Below the pieces are notes generated by a model, which worked only from the letters and a program-made list of their open reading frames with translations, was not told where the DNA came from and ran no database searches. This document shows positions 1 to 9,024 of a DNA stretch of 64,000 bases, one piece after another. This DNA comes from Anaeroglomus sp964630775 (GTDB lineage Bacteria; Planctomycetota; Phycisphaerae; Sedimentisphaerales; Anaerohalosphaeraceae), in contig CAZVYY010000005.1 in assembly GCA_964630775.1 (NCBI GenBank), positions 1 through 64,000 on the forward strand. Direction: 5' to 3'. The stretch's first letter is position 1, and every line of letters begins with the position of its first letter. The translations under genes were made by a program, and so were the position numbers.

Positions 1-30
1 CCACTGCTTTATCTAAAACATAGTCTCTTG

Positions 31-225
31 TCAAGAAAGAAGCTTAGTAGTACACCTGAGCTTTTCCCGATATTCTTTGGTGATTTGATCATTATCTATC
101 TGTTGTGCGTGCATCACGTCAAACGATTTGATACGCATTATGGTATCCAATATGTCTGAGAAGCCGTTTTGATTTAAAACAGCAACCAGCGTTTCAAACG
201 GCAGCAGTGAACTGCGATATTCCAT
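31..225 (-). CDS. Small hypothetical protein (64 aa)
   Basis: I do not recognise this protein. It is 64 residues long, mixed alpha-helical in character, with no signal peptide, membrane segment or known motif that I can see. The case for a real gene is its ATG preceded by a good Shine-Dalgarno sequence on the minus strand (GGGAG, about 7 nt upstream) and its isolation: no larger ORF covers it. It lies upstream of, and divergent from, the exported oxidoreductase gene, with nearly 500 bp between them. Whether it belongs to an operon continuing off the left edge of the window cannot be seen. Confidence 0.45.
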   Translation of the reverse strand: MEYRSSLLPFETLVAVLNQNGFSDILDTIMRIKSFDVMHAQQIDNDQITKEYREKLRCTTKLLS

Positions 226-716
226 GATTCTATCTCCCTAAGCTTTGTTTTATTGTCATCCTATCGCGGGAGATTAGGATTGTATTAGGGCAAGGTGAAA
301 AAACAGTAAATCTTCCAACCAAATCATTCTTGGTAAGCGGTGCCAACCGATAAGGGGGATACGATGTTCCCTGTCTATCCCATTAATGCTGGTTTAAAGT
401 GTTGACTTTTCGGGTGGAAAACAGACAATAAAAAGCCTGTGAGGTCTATTCCCGGCTCTTTGGAAACAGATGAAATCATTTACAATTGTATATTAATCCT
501 GAACGATGAGCAGGCATAGCAGGGTATTGTAAATTTATGAGGATTGAAAAGGCGGCATCAAAATTGGCTCATATTTCTGCCGCAACGGGAGGCCTGATTA
601 ACACCGGCTATTATCTGCTTTTTTTAGTATAATCCGATTAGGCGAATCCAATTTTGAAACCAAAGCAGGCCTTGTGTCATCACTATACTAATATGCACAA
701 ATTAAAGGACTTACAC
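226..716. other. Intergenic region without a recognisable gene
   Basis: About 490 bp between two divergent genes. I see no convincing ORF, tRNA or known riboswitch. A TATAAT box at 629-634 precedes the oxidoreductase gene, but no matching -35 hexamer lies at the usual spacing, so a promoter there is only a possibility. Confidence 0.4.
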
Positions 717-1985
717 ATGCAAAAAACAAGACTGACACGACGGGATTTTTTACGGGCTGGAGCGGGGGTCATTGCGGGATTTACGATTGTGCCGCGGCAT
801 GTGCTTGGCGGGCCGGGGGTGGTGGCACCCAATGACCAGTTGACCAAGGCGGTCATCGGCGTCGGCGGTATGGGGCAGGGGCATTTGAACTATCCGGGTG
901 CCAAATTGCTGGCGATCTGTGATGTGGACCGCGGACATCTACAAAGCACGCTGGCCAAGGTCGGGCCGGACGTCAAGGGCTATCACGACTTTCGCGAGGT
1001 TCTGGAGCGGGATGATATTGATATTATTCACGTCGTTACCCCGCCGCACTGGCACGGCCTGATTTCGGTCGCGGCCGCCCAGGCGGGCAAGGATATCTGG
1101 TGCGAAAAACCCATGACCCGTACTATCGGCGAGGGCAAAAAGGTCGTCGAGGCGGTTCAGAAATACGGGCGCATCTTCCGGCTCAATACCTGGTTCCGGT
1201 TCGACAGCGAGTTTTATGGTTTCGGGTCCACGGTCAAGCCGATTAAAAAGCTCGTTCAGAGCGGGATGCTCGGCTGGCCGCTGAAAGTGACGGTTAACGG
1301 CACTACGGGCTTCAACTGGAAGGGCTACTGGTCGGGCAAGACCGACCTTGTGCCGGAGCCGGTGCCGGCGGAGCTGGATTATGATTTCTGGCTGGGGCCT
1401 GCCCCGTTCAAGCCTTATCATCCGCATCGTGTTCACCAGTCCTTCCGCGGCTACTGGGATTATGATGGCGGCGGGCTGGGGGATATGGGCCAGCATTATC
1501 TGGATCCGGTGCAGTACCTGCTGGGCAAGGACGACACCAGCCCGGTGGAGATTGAGGCCGATGCGCCGCCGCAGCATCCGGATGCGGTGGGGGTATGGCG
1601 GCGGATTCGGATGAAATACGCCGACGGATGCGAAATCATCCTCGATGGTGAAGACCGCGACAAGAACAGTCCTTATATCGAAGGCCCCCAGGGCAAGCTG
1701 TATCGGGGCTTTGAGTCGGATATTCCCAATCTCCGCCAGAAGCTGGCGCAGTTTCCGGAGCCGGAACCGCAGGTGACGGATTTTGCCGATGCGGTTCGCA
1801 ATCGCAAGTCCTTTGCCCTCAATGAACGGAACGGCCATCGGAGCTGTACGCTGGTGAATCTGGGCAAGATTGCCATGCAGGTCCGGCGGCCGCTGCGGTT
1901 TGACCCGGTCAAACAGGAATTTATCGACGACCCGCAGGCCAATCGTCTGATTGATCAGCCGATGCGCGGCCCGTGGCGTATGTAA
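717..1985 (+). CDS. Tat-exported Gfo/Idh/MocA family oxidoreductase
   Basis: NAD(P)-dependent sugar oxidoreductase of the Gfo/Idh/MocA family, 422 residues, likely periplasmic. The N-terminus has a twin-arginine signal (TRRDFLRAG, residues 6-14) followed by a hydrophobic stretch. The Rossmann glycine motif is VIGVGGMGQGH, followed by a typical AICDVD strand end. The family lysine motif is EKPMTR, and the C-terminal half has the usual alpha/beta substrate domain. I chose the ATG at 717 because AAAGGA lies 7 nt upstream and the Tat signal then starts at residue 6; a longer frame opens at 654 but adds 21 residues with no signal character. The next gene, 45 bp downstream, encodes two DUF1080 domains. 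Exported members of this family beside DUF1080 proteins are known or proposed to oxidise glycosides at C3. That role is an inference here; the substrate cannot be read from the sequence. Confidence 0.9.
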   Translation: MQKTRLTRRDFLRAGAGVIAGFTIVPRHVLGGPGVVAPNDQLTKAVIGVGGMGQGHLNYPGAKLLAICDVDRGHLQSTLAKVGPDVKGYHDFREVLERDDIDIIHVVTPPHWHGLISVAAAQAGKDIWCEKPMTRTIGEGKKVVEAVQKYGRIFRLNTWFRFDSEFYGFGSTVKPIKKLVQSGMLGWPLKVTVNGTTGFNWKGYWSGKTDLVPEPVPAELDYDFWLGPAPFKPYHPHRVHQSFRGYWDYDGGGLGDMGQHYLDPVQYLLGKDDTSPVEIEADAPPQHPDAVGVWRRIRMKYADGCEIILDGEDRDKNSPYIEGPQGKLYRGFESDIPNLRQKLAQFPEPEPQVTDFADAVRNRKSFALNERNGHRSCTLVNLGKIAMQVRRPLRFDPVKQEFIDDPQANRLIDQPMRGPWRM

Positions 1986-2030
1986 TGCGGCATCCGATTT
2001 GTTATTGACATCAATATCAGGAGATTCCAG

Positions 2031-5000
2031 ATGAATCTATATCGCGTGAGTGTTTTGTCTGTGGTGCTGGCAATCAGCGCAATAGTGGGGGTGGTTGGGG
2101 CGGCACAGCAGTCTGTGGCCGAGCCTGCAGCGTCCGGCCCAGAGAAGACGTGGTTGCTTAAGGCCCTTCTTAAGGAGGGGCCTGGGGTGATCAGGGCTTT
2201 GTGCGATGCAGTGAAGCCTTCCGGCGATGACGGCCGGGTGCGGACGGTCCTGATGCACCTTGCGGTGGCTGTAGGTAAGGATGACCCCCAGCAGCGTGGT
2301 ATGTTTAGCAAGACGATTTGTGAAGCCTTGCAATCCAATGCGGACAAGGAAATCAAGGCATTGTATATTCAACTGCTCCAGTATGCCGGCGGCGATGAGG
2401 CGGTGCCGACGTTGGCGGGGTATCTGAATGATGCGCGGCTGAGCAGTCCGGCGGCAACCGCGTTGACCCAGATTGGGACGGAGGCGGCCTGCAATGCCTT
2501 GCTGGAGTCCCTGGCCAAACAGGATACCGTGGCCAAAACGGATGTGATCCTCGGCCTGGGTTCCCTGCGAGTACAGAAAGCCTCCGGGGCGATAGCGGCC
2601 TTGCTGGATAATCCGCCCCTGCGGGGAAGTGCCCGCTGGGCGCTGGCCAATATGGGGGATGAGGCAGCGGCCGGGCCGATTGTGTCGGACTGGAAAAAGG
2701 CCTCCGGCTATGCCAAGTCCGTGGCGGGCGACGATTATCTGCTGCTGGCCGAACGGCTGGCGGAAAAGGGCCAAAAGGATAAGGCGCTTGCAATATGCAA
2801 ACAGTTCGGGGCGGATGCTCCGATTCATCAGCAGATCAAGGTTCTGGCTATTTCGGCTTCCGTGCAGGGCGAGCAGGCGATGAACGACTTGCTGGCCGCT
2901 GCCGACAGCGGTAATATTGAGCTTCAGGCCGCAGCGGTCAAGATGGCCGGAGCGATGCCGGGGGCACAGATAACGGCCCAGTGGACAGAAAAACTCCAGA
3001 AGGCCAATCCGGTGCTCGCTGCACGGATTTTGGCGATGCTGGGAGAACGCGGCGATAAATCCGCATGGGAGGCTGTGGTTAAGGCCTTTGGCAATGCGGA
3101 TTCGCAGGTCGTAATTGCGGCGATGGGGACTGCGGCCAAACTCGGGCCGGCGGAGGCCGTTGAACCGATACTGGCTGTCCTGAAACAGAATGCCCAGCCG
3201 GAGATTATCGCGGCCGGACGAGATATCCTCATGCGGCTGCCGAGTGATAAGCCGTTGCTGGCAACCGGTGAGGCGTTGAAGACCATGCCGCAGGCGTCGC
3301 GGATTGCCCTGATGGAAGGGCTGGCCGGACGGGCTGCGACCTGCTGCAGTGCAGCGGTGCTGGCTCAGGCTCAGGATGCGGATGGACCAATCCGGCTGGC
3401 GGCGATGAAGGCATTGAGTGATGTGGCCGGGGCGGGGGATACGGCTGCCGTAATCAAGCTGATGCTGGACAGTACCAATGAACAGGAACGAACCGCCCTG
3501 CAGCGGGCCGTGGTGCAGGCGTCTTCGCGCGAAGCGGATAAGGAAAAACAGGCCCAGCCGCTGCTGGATGTCTTGCCCAACGTGTCGGGTGCGAATAAGG
3601 CCATCGTCCTGCGTTGCATGGGGCGGATTGGCGGTGCCAAGGCGTTGACTGCGGTATTGGATGCGACGAAAAGCGAAGATGCCGAAATCAAGGATGCCGG
3701 GATACGGGCGCTGGCCGACTGGCCGGATGCGGCGGCTCTGGATGGCCTGATGGGCATCGTCAAAACCGGTGAGTTAAAGTACCAGGTACTTGCTTTACGC
3801 AGCGGACTAAAGCTGCTGCAGACCAGTGGGCTTTCGGATGCGGATAAACTCAAGCTGACCAAAGAGGCACTCGATGCAGTGAACCGTCCGGAAGAAAAGC
3901 GGCTGGTTCTCGGGGCTATCGGGCAGATCAAGTCGTCGGCTGCTTTGCAGTTGGCGGCCTCATATCTGGATGATGCATCGCTCCAGTCGGATGCGGCGGT
4001 CAGTGCGGCGAGGATTGCCCTGCCCGCCGAAGGTCAGGAACGCGGACTGGAAGGATATGAAGTAGCCAAAGTGCTGAAAAAGGCCATTGATCTGATTAAA
4101 AATGATGAATTAAAACAGCAGGCTCAGAAATATCTGGAGACGCTGCCCAAAACGGCCAGTGTCAAACGCCCCGTTCCGGAAGGATTCACAGCCCTGTTCA
4201 ACGGGCAGGATTTGACCGGATGGAAAGGGGTGCTTCTGCCGCCGAATGATAATCCCATCAAACGGGCTGCATTGACGCCCGAGCAGCGTGCCGAATGTCA
4301 GGCCAAAGCCGATGAGAGCATGAAGGCCCACTGGTCGGTGGAGGAGGGCGTCCTGGTCTTTGACGGCCACGGATTCAGCCTTTCGACCGCCGAAGATTAT
4401 GAGAATTTCGAGATGTACGTGGACTGGAAAATCGATTCGCACGGCGACAGCGGCATTTATCTGCGCGGCTCGCCGCAGGTGCAAATCTGGGACCCTGCCG
4501 ACTGGCCCGAAGGTTCCGGCGGACTGTATAACAACCAGAAGAATCCGTCCAAGCCGCTGGTCAAGGCCGACAATCCGATCGGGGTGTGGAATACCTTTTT
4601 CATCCGCATGGTCGGCGAGCGTGTGACGGTGTATCTCAACGACAAGCTGATTGTCGATAACGTCCTCATGGAAAATTACTGGGATCGCAGTCGGCCGATA
4701 TTCCCCACCGGCCCGATTGAATTGCAGTGCCACGGCCACCGCATCTGCTTTGATAATATTTTCGTCCGTCGTCTGCCGGCGGTCCAGGAAGACGGCTGGG
4801 TGACGCTGTTTAACGGCAAGGACCTGACCGGCTGGATTGGCGATGTCAAAGGCTATGTCGTCGAAGATGGCGCCATGGTCTGCCGCGGCGGACAAAACAT
4901 TTTTGCCGCGGAGGAATACGCTGATTTTCATCTGAAGTTTGATTTTCTCCTGACGCCGGGAGCCAATAACGGGCTGGGCATTCGCGCCCCCAAAGACGGC

Positions 5001-5354
5001 GACGCGGCCTATGGCGGGATGGAACTCCAGATTCTGGATGACAGCTCCGAGCAGTATGCCTCGCTGAAGCCCTATCAGTATCATGGCTCGATTTACGGCG
5101 TTGTGCCGGCCAAGCGCGGCCATCTCAAGCCCGTGGGCCAGTGGAACAGCGAGGAAGTGATTGCCAAGGGACGCCATATTACCGTAATTCTCAATGGCGT
5201 TACCATTGTGGACGCCGATATTACCGAGGCAATTGAAAAAGGCACCATCGATGGCAACGCCCATCCGGGACTTGCCAATGAACGCGGGCATATCGGTTTC
5301 CTCGGCCACGGCTCGCAGGTGTCGTTCAAAAACATCCAGATCAAAAAGCTGTGA
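2031..5354 (+). CDS. Secreted HEAT-repeat protein with two DUF1080 (3-keto-disaccharide hydrolase) domains
   Basis: A 1107-residue exported protein. A signal peptide covers roughly residues 1-25 and ends near VGAAQQ. Residues about 60-710 form a long alpha-helical solenoid of HEAT/PBS-like repeats, with recurring patterns such as AVPTLAGYLND and AVEPILAVLKQ. Two DUF1080 beta-sandwiches follow at about 714-905 and 915-1107; each begins with the family's FNGxDLTGW motif (FNGQDLTGW and FNGKDLTGW). DUF1080 (Pfam PF06439) is now described as 3-keto-disaccharide hydrolase. AGGAG 7 nt before the ATG supports the start. It follows the exported Gfo/Idh/MocA oxidoreductase by 45 bp, so both are probably co-transcribed. 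Oxidation at C3 followed by elimination or hydrolysis of the glycosidic bond is the plausible joint role (inference). A solenoid joined to two tandem DUF1080 domains in one chain is an uncommon layout. Confidence 0.85.
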   Translation: MNLYRVSVLSVVLAISAIVGVVGAAQQSVAEPAASGPEKTWLLKALLKEGPGVIRALCDAVKPSGDDGRVRTVLMHLAVAVGKDDPQQRGMFSKTICEALQSNADKEIKALYIQLLQYAGGDEAVPTLAGYLNDARLSSPAATALTQIGTEAACNALLESLAKQDTVAKTDVILGLGSLRVQKASGAIAALLDNPPLRGSARWALANMGDEAAAGPIVSDWKKASGYAKSVAGDDYLLLAERLAEKGQKDKALAICKQFGADAPIHQQIKVLAISASVQGEQAMNDLLAAADSGNIELQAAAVKMAGAMPGAQITAQWTEKLQKANPVLAARILAMLGERGDKSAWEAVVKAFGNADSQVVIAAMGTAAKLGPAEAVEPILAVLKQNAQPEIIAAGRDILMRLPSDKPLLATGEALKTMPQASRIALMEGLAGRAATCCSAAVLAQAQDADGPIRLAAMKALSDVAGAGDTAAVIKLMLDSTNEQERTALQRAVVQASSREADKEKQAQPLLDVLPNVSGANKAIVLRCMGRIGGAKALTAVLDATKSEDAEIKDAGIRALADWPDAAALDGLMGIVKTGELKYQVLALRSGLKLLQTSGLSDADKLKLTKEALDAVNRPEEKRLVLGAIGQIKSSAALQLAASYLDDASLQSDAAVSAARIALPAEGQERGLEGYEVAKVLKKAIDLIKNDELKQQAQKYLETLPKTASVKRPVPEGFTALFNGQDLTGWKGVLLPPNDNPIKRAALTPEQRAECQAKADESMKAHWSVEEGVLVFDGHGFSLSTAEDYENFEMYVDWKIDSHGDSGIYLRGSPQVQIWDPADWPEGSGGLYNNQKNPSKPLVKADNPIGVWNTFFIRMVGERVTVYLNDKLIVDNVLMENYWDRSRPIFPTGPIELQCHGHRICFDNIFVRRLPAVQEDGWVTLFNGKDLTGWIGDVKGYVVEDGAMVCRGGQNIFAAEEYADFHLKFDFLLTPGANNGLGIRAPKDGDAAYGGMELQILDDSSEQYASLKPYQYHGSIYGVVPAKRGHLKPVGQWNSEEVIAKGRHITVILNGVTIVDADITEAIEKGTIDGNAHPGLANERGHIGFLGHGSQVSFKNIQIKKL

Positions 5355-5414
5355 ATAGTCGAATACGATAGATTCCAACGCAAACGGCGATTACAGGTGC
5401 CGATTCTTGTGAAA

Positions 5415-5465
5415 ACAAATTACCATACCTGTTCTCTGTTTTGAGGATGTGTATGGTAAATTTGT
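5415..5465. terminator. Hairpin between convergent genes, likely bidirectional terminator
   Basis: An inverted repeat of 14-15 bp (ACAAATTACCATAC at 5415-5428 and GTATGGTAAATTTGT at 5451-5465, one bulged base) with a 22-nt loop. It sits between the converging DUF1080 and GH18 genes. The arms are A/T-rich and there is no long T-run, so it is not a textbook intrinsic terminator, but its position fits one. Confidence 0.5.
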
Positions 5466-5477
5466 TGGTGCCGTCAG

Positions 5478-6692
5478 CTATCGCGAATAGCCGCGGATTT
5501 TGGTCTCGACGTGGTCGATCAGCGGATGTTCGGCATAGCGTTGTCCCGGGGCGGCGGGGACGAGGTCGCAATGAAATTCCCACCAGAAAACGCCGCGATA
5601 GCCGCGCTGCGAAATCCACCACATTTTATGGTCGAGGCTGGCAGTGTTGTCGATGCTGACAAAGTCGCGTCTGTCGGGGCTGAAATAATAGGGGGCCATC
5701 GCCTGGTTATCGAAGGTTTCCGTCCAGCCCGCCGCCAGCAGCGCTGCCATCTGATTATGGTAAATGGAGCGGCCGATGCTTCGCAGGGGAACGGAACTTT
5801 TCTGTCCCGGCTGGATGCCCTGATAGTAATAGCCGTAATTGGCCAGCCCGATGCAGACTTTGCCGGGCGGAAACACCGACCAGTCATTCATCAATTGTTT
5901 AATCCGATTGAGCGGGGTGTTATGGCTGGGGGTGGTGCCCCAGGTGCCGCCGCCGATGTCATAGGTCATAATATTAATCCAATCGACGCTGCGGCTCAGC
6001 CGCCCGGCCAGGTCGGCAGAGTATTTCTTCCCCGCCATCAGCGCTGTCGCCAGATAATAATATCGCGATGTCGAGCGGCTTAATTCATGGAGTGCCTGGC
6101 GTATATCGGCCATCAGGGCGGCATGAAGCGGCAGGTCAAAGTCGGATTCCCAGTCGATTTCAATGCCGTCAAAGCCGTATTTCTTGACAAAGGCCGTCAT
6201 CACCTTGGCAAAACAGGCCCGCCGGTGCGGATTCTGGGCCAATGGCAGAAACTCACCATCCTGTATAGACAACAGCGTTTTGACGCCGCTTTTATGGGCA
6301 CGACGGAGCAACTCCGGGGCCATTGCAATCCCGGTCTGTCCGGCTGGATACGTATGATTATGGACCAGTTTCTGGGTCGCATCCGACGACGATAAATCGA
6401 AATCCGCGGGTTTCCAGTCGGGCCCGGCGATGAGATACAGGATATTGAACTGGTCCAGTCGGGACTGTCGAAGCTGGCTGATATCCCCGATACGCTGCCC
6501 GTGCACATAACAGCCATGAATAAAAGACATGGAAGGCGGATTGGCTGACAACTGAGGCTCTTCAATGACAGGGGGCGGAGTCGGGATGCCGGTTTGGCCG
6601 GGCTGCTGGACGTCAGGGGTTTGTGTGGGAGGTACACAGGAACTGAGCAAAATGACCATCGCCGCCGTGCAAAATAGAATAATTCTGGACAT
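5478..6692 (-). CDS. GH18 family chitinase-like lipoprotein
   Basis: Glycoside hydrolase family 18 protein, 404 residues, probably a lipoprotein. The N-terminus is a lipoprotein signal with lipobox LLSSC (Cys19), followed by a Pro/Gln/Thr-rich linker. The GH18 catalytic signature is DGIEIDWE at residues 175-182 (general DGxDxDxE form), so Glu182 is the predicted acid. Later motifs INIMTYD and MWWISQRGYRGVFWWE are typical GH18 barrel strands. I chose the inner ATG at 6690-6692 because AAGGA lies 9 nt upstream and the signal peptide then begins at residue 1; an ATG ten codons earlier has no better support. Likely substrates are chitin or other GlcNAc-containing glycans, which would fit the divergent amino-sugar operon next door (inference). 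Chitinase versus endo-beta-N-acetylglucosaminidase cannot be separated here. Confidence 0.85.
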   Translation of the reverse strand: MSRIILFCTAAMVILLSSCVPPTQTPDVQQPGQTGIPTPPPVIEEPQLSANPPSMSFIHGCYVHGQRIGDISQLRQSRLDQFNILYLIAGPDWKPADFDLSSSDATQKLVHNHTYPAGQTGIAMAPELLRRAHKSGVKTLLSIQDGEFLPLAQNPHRRACFAKVMTAFVKKYGFDGIEIDWESDFDLPLHAALMADIRQALHELSRSTSRYYYLATALMAGKKYSADLAGRLSRSVDWINIMTYDIGGGTWGTTPSHNTPLNRIKQLMNDWSVFPPGKVCIGLANYGYYYQGIQPGQKSSVPLRSIGRSIYHNQMAALLAAGWTETFDNQAMAPYYFSPDRRDFVSIDNTASLDHKMWWISQRGYRGVFWWEFHCDLVPAAPGQRYAEHPLIDHVETKIRGYSR

Positions 6693-6834
6693 CCGTGTTA
6701 ATCCTTGTCTCTGGAGTATCATTTTTGCGGGATTTTAGTGTGAAAAATAACGAATGTAAAGTATTCCTCGGAAAATTCATTTTGGGGGTTAAATTATTGT
6801 GTCGCGGAGTATTATAGGATAGAGCGGTTTTCTG

Positions 6835-6862
6835 TTGCCTCTGCGGATTCAAAGTGTACAAT
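6835..6862 (+). promoter_or_regulatory. Candidate sigma-70 promoter of the amino-sugar operon
   Basis: TTGCCT (6835-6840) and TACAAT (6857-6862) with a 16-bp spacer, about 38 nt before the first start codon of the run beginning at 6901. The match to TTGACA/TATAAT is good but unproven. Confidence 0.5.
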
Positions 6863-6900
6863 ATCCACAGTATGATTAATTTCTCAGAGGATGGAATATA

Positions 6901-7821
6901 ATGCATAAAAAAGACAACACGACGCTTTTGATTCTGGCCGCAGGAATGGGCAGCCGTTTCGGCGGGATTAAGCAAATTGAACCCGTTGGCCCCAACGGCG
7001 AAATTATTCTGGATTATTCGATCTATGATGCAATCCGGGCGGGATTCACCAAGATCGTTTTCGTGATACGCAAGTCTATTGAGGACAGCTTCCGGCAGAA
7101 AATTAACCCGAAAGCCGCCGGACAGATTCAAATCGAGTTTGCCTATCAGGAACTCGATAGTTGTTTGGCGGGATATTCGGTTCCCGAAGGCCGGCAAAAG
7201 CCCTGGGGAACCGGCCATGCGGTGCTCGTGGCGCGCAGCAAGATTGCCGAACCATTTGCCGCCATCAATGCCGACGACTATTATGGCCCGTCAGCCTTTG
7301 AAATGATGAATAAGCACCTGACCAGTCTGGCCCAGGGACGCATCAATGACTATGCCATGGTGGGCTACCCGCTGGGCAACACGCTGTCGGATTTCGGAAC
7401 AGTCAGCCGCGGGGTTTGTGAAAGCGACTCACACGGGTATCTCAAACGCATTGTGGAACGCACGAAGCTGGAAAAACGGGATGGCGGAGCCGAATTTCTG
7501 GACGAAAACGGCACAAGCCATTTTTTGACCAATGATACCGTGGTATCGATGAATTTCTGGGGTTTCGGGCCGGATATTTTTGGATATCTGGACAGCGAAT
7601 TTCGTGATTTTCTGTCACAAAAAGCAACCGATCTGAAGGCCGAATATTATCTGCCGTTTGCGGTAGGCGGGCTGATTACCCGAGGGGTCAAAAAATGCCG
7701 CGTCCTGGCCGCCCGTGAAAGCTGGTTTGGAATTACCTACAAGGAAGACTTGCCAACCTCGCAAAACGGCATTCGCAGCAAAATCCGTGAAGGTGTTTAT
7801 CCGGAGAATCTCTGGGGATAA
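6901..7821 (+). CDS. Sugar-phosphate nucleotidyltransferase
   Basis: Nucleotidyltransferase of the NTP_transferase type, 306 residues, cytoplasmic. The N-terminal activation motif is LAAGMGSRFGG (residues 12-22), followed by a conserved Lys-containing stretch. INADDYYG matches the metal-binding Asp region, and the C-terminal part ends with the LPTSQNGIRSKI segment. It would join a sugar 1-phosphate to a nucleotide. AGAGG lies about 10 nt before the ATG, and a candidate promoter lies upstream. The next gene, 47 bp downstream, encodes a NahK-like kinase that makes hexosamine 1-phosphates, so this enzyme probably turns that product into a nucleotide sugar. This is like the bifidobacterial lnp kinase/uridylyltransferase pair in logic, although I claim no close homology. 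The nucleotide and sugar specificity are not visible. Confidence 0.85.
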   Translation: MHKKDNTTLLILAAGMGSRFGGIKQIEPVGPNGEIILDYSIYDAIRAGFTKIVFVIRKSIEDSFRQKINPKAAGQIQIEFAYQELDSCLAGYSVPEGRQKPWGTGHAVLVARSKIAEPFAAINADDYYGPSAFEMMNKHLTSLAQGRINDYAMVGYPLGNTLSDFGTVSRGVCESDSHGYLKRIVERTKLEKRDGGAEFLDENGTSHFLTNDTVVSMNFWGFGPDIFGYLDSEFRDFLSQKATDLKAEYYLPFAVGGLITRGVKKCRVLAARESWFGITYKEDLPTSQNGIRSKIREGVYPENLWG

Positions 7822-7868
7822 AAGCGTATCCCTGCCGGCAGTTCTAACGTTAACCACAGGGAGTTGCC

Positions 7869-8951
7869 ATGAACGAATTATTGGGTATTGCACAGCGTTT
7901 TATGATTGATGGGCAGGCGGTTGAAGCTAAACCGCTGGGCAACGGCCATCTGCATAAAACCTATCTGCTGACGGCCAAACAAGGCACTGTGCAGAACCAC
8001 TATGTGCTTCAGGAGGTTAACACGCTGGTATTCAAAGATGCCGATGCCCTGATGGAGAACATCCATCGGGTAACAACGCATCTGGCCAAAAAATTGCCGC
8101 CAAGTGAAGTGCGTCGGCGGACTATGGCATTTATTCGCACCCGCGAGGGGGGGCTGTATCTTAAAGATGAACAGGGCAAATGCTGGCGGCTGTGCTGGTA
8201 TGTCCAGGGCAGCTATACCGTCGAGGTGCCCAAAAACACCCGGCAGATTTATCAGTCGGCCCGGGCGTTTGGCAATTTCCTGAAAAATCTGGCCGATATC
8301 GATGGCCCGCCGCTCAAGGAAACCATCCCGGATTTTCACAACGGTGTCAAACGCTATCAGCGCCTGACCGAGGCGATTCGAGAAGATAAAGTCGGACGGG
8401 TCAAAGAGGCTCGCCCGGAAGCCGAGCTGATTCTGAAGAATGCCGATATTTTCGAAAAAATGGCCCAATGGATTCGGACCGGGGCCTTGCCGCTGCGAAC
8501 CACACACAACGATACCAAGGTCAACAATGTCCTGTTTGATAAGGCAACCGACGAAGCGATTTGCGTGATTGATCTGGATACGGTCATGCCCGGCGTGGCG
8601 GCGTATGATTTCGGCGACCAGGTGCGAACGACCGTCAGCGAGTCGGAAGAAGACCAGACCGATTTGTCCGGGATTGCCGTGCAGATGGATCGTTTTGAAG
8701 CGATTGCCAAAGGCTATCTGGACGGCACAGCGGGTATGCTGACCGAGATTGAAATCGAAAGTCTGATGCTGGGAGCCAAGATGTTCCCGCTGATTATGGC
8801 CACTCGTTTTCTGACGGATTTCTTTGAAGGCGACTGGTATTTTTCGACGCATCGCCCGGGGCATAATCTGGATCGCTGCCGGACGCAACTGACGTTATTT
8901 GAGTCTATATGCAGGAACGAGAAACAGATGGCTGCTGTGCTCGGAAAATAA
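7869..8951 (+). CDS. NahK-like sugar kinase (aminoglycoside phosphotransferase fold)
   Basis: Kinase of the APH/choline-kinase fold, 360 residues, cytoplasmic. The catalytic loop reads THNDTKVNNVLFD (family HxDxxxxN, with Asp as the base), and the metal-binding motif is VIDLDTVMPG. The length and both motifs match N-acetylhexosamine 1-kinases, which phosphorylate GlcNAc or GalNAc at C1 with ATP. AGGGAG five nt before the ATG sets the start. The gene lies between a nucleotidyltransferase and a NagB-type deaminase fusion, which fits salvage of N-acetylated hexosamines released, for example, by the neighbouring GH18 enzyme. The substrate assignment rests on family resemblance and context; homoserine or other small-molecule kinases share this fold. 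Confidence 0.8.
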   Translation: MNELLGIAQRFMIDGQAVEAKPLGNGHLHKTYLLTAKQGTVQNHYVLQEVNTLVFKDADALMENIHRVTTHLAKKLPPSEVRRRTMAFIRTREGGLYLKDEQGKCWRLCWYVQGSYTVEVPKNTRQIYQSARAFGNFLKNLADIDGPPLKETIPDFHNGVKRYQRLTEAIREDKVGRVKEARPEAELILKNADIFEKMAQWIRTGALPLRTTHNDTKVNNVLFDKATDEAICVIDLDTVMPGVAAYDFGDQVRTTVSESEEDQTDLSGIAVQMDRFEAIAKGYLDGTAGMLTEIEIESLMLGAKMFPLIMATRFLTDFFEGDWYFSTHRPGHNLDRCRTQLTLFESICRNEKQMAAVLGK

Positions 8952-9024
8952 TCCGGCGTGCCGGGTTGTTCATTCGAGGGTCGTTCCTGAGAAAACAAAG
9001 TTTATATAATACAGGAAAAATCGA

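Noticed and set aside
939..1838. Long open frames antisense to the oxidoreductase and many other genes
   Set aside because: They are shadows caused by high GC content; the sense frames hold the conserved domains.
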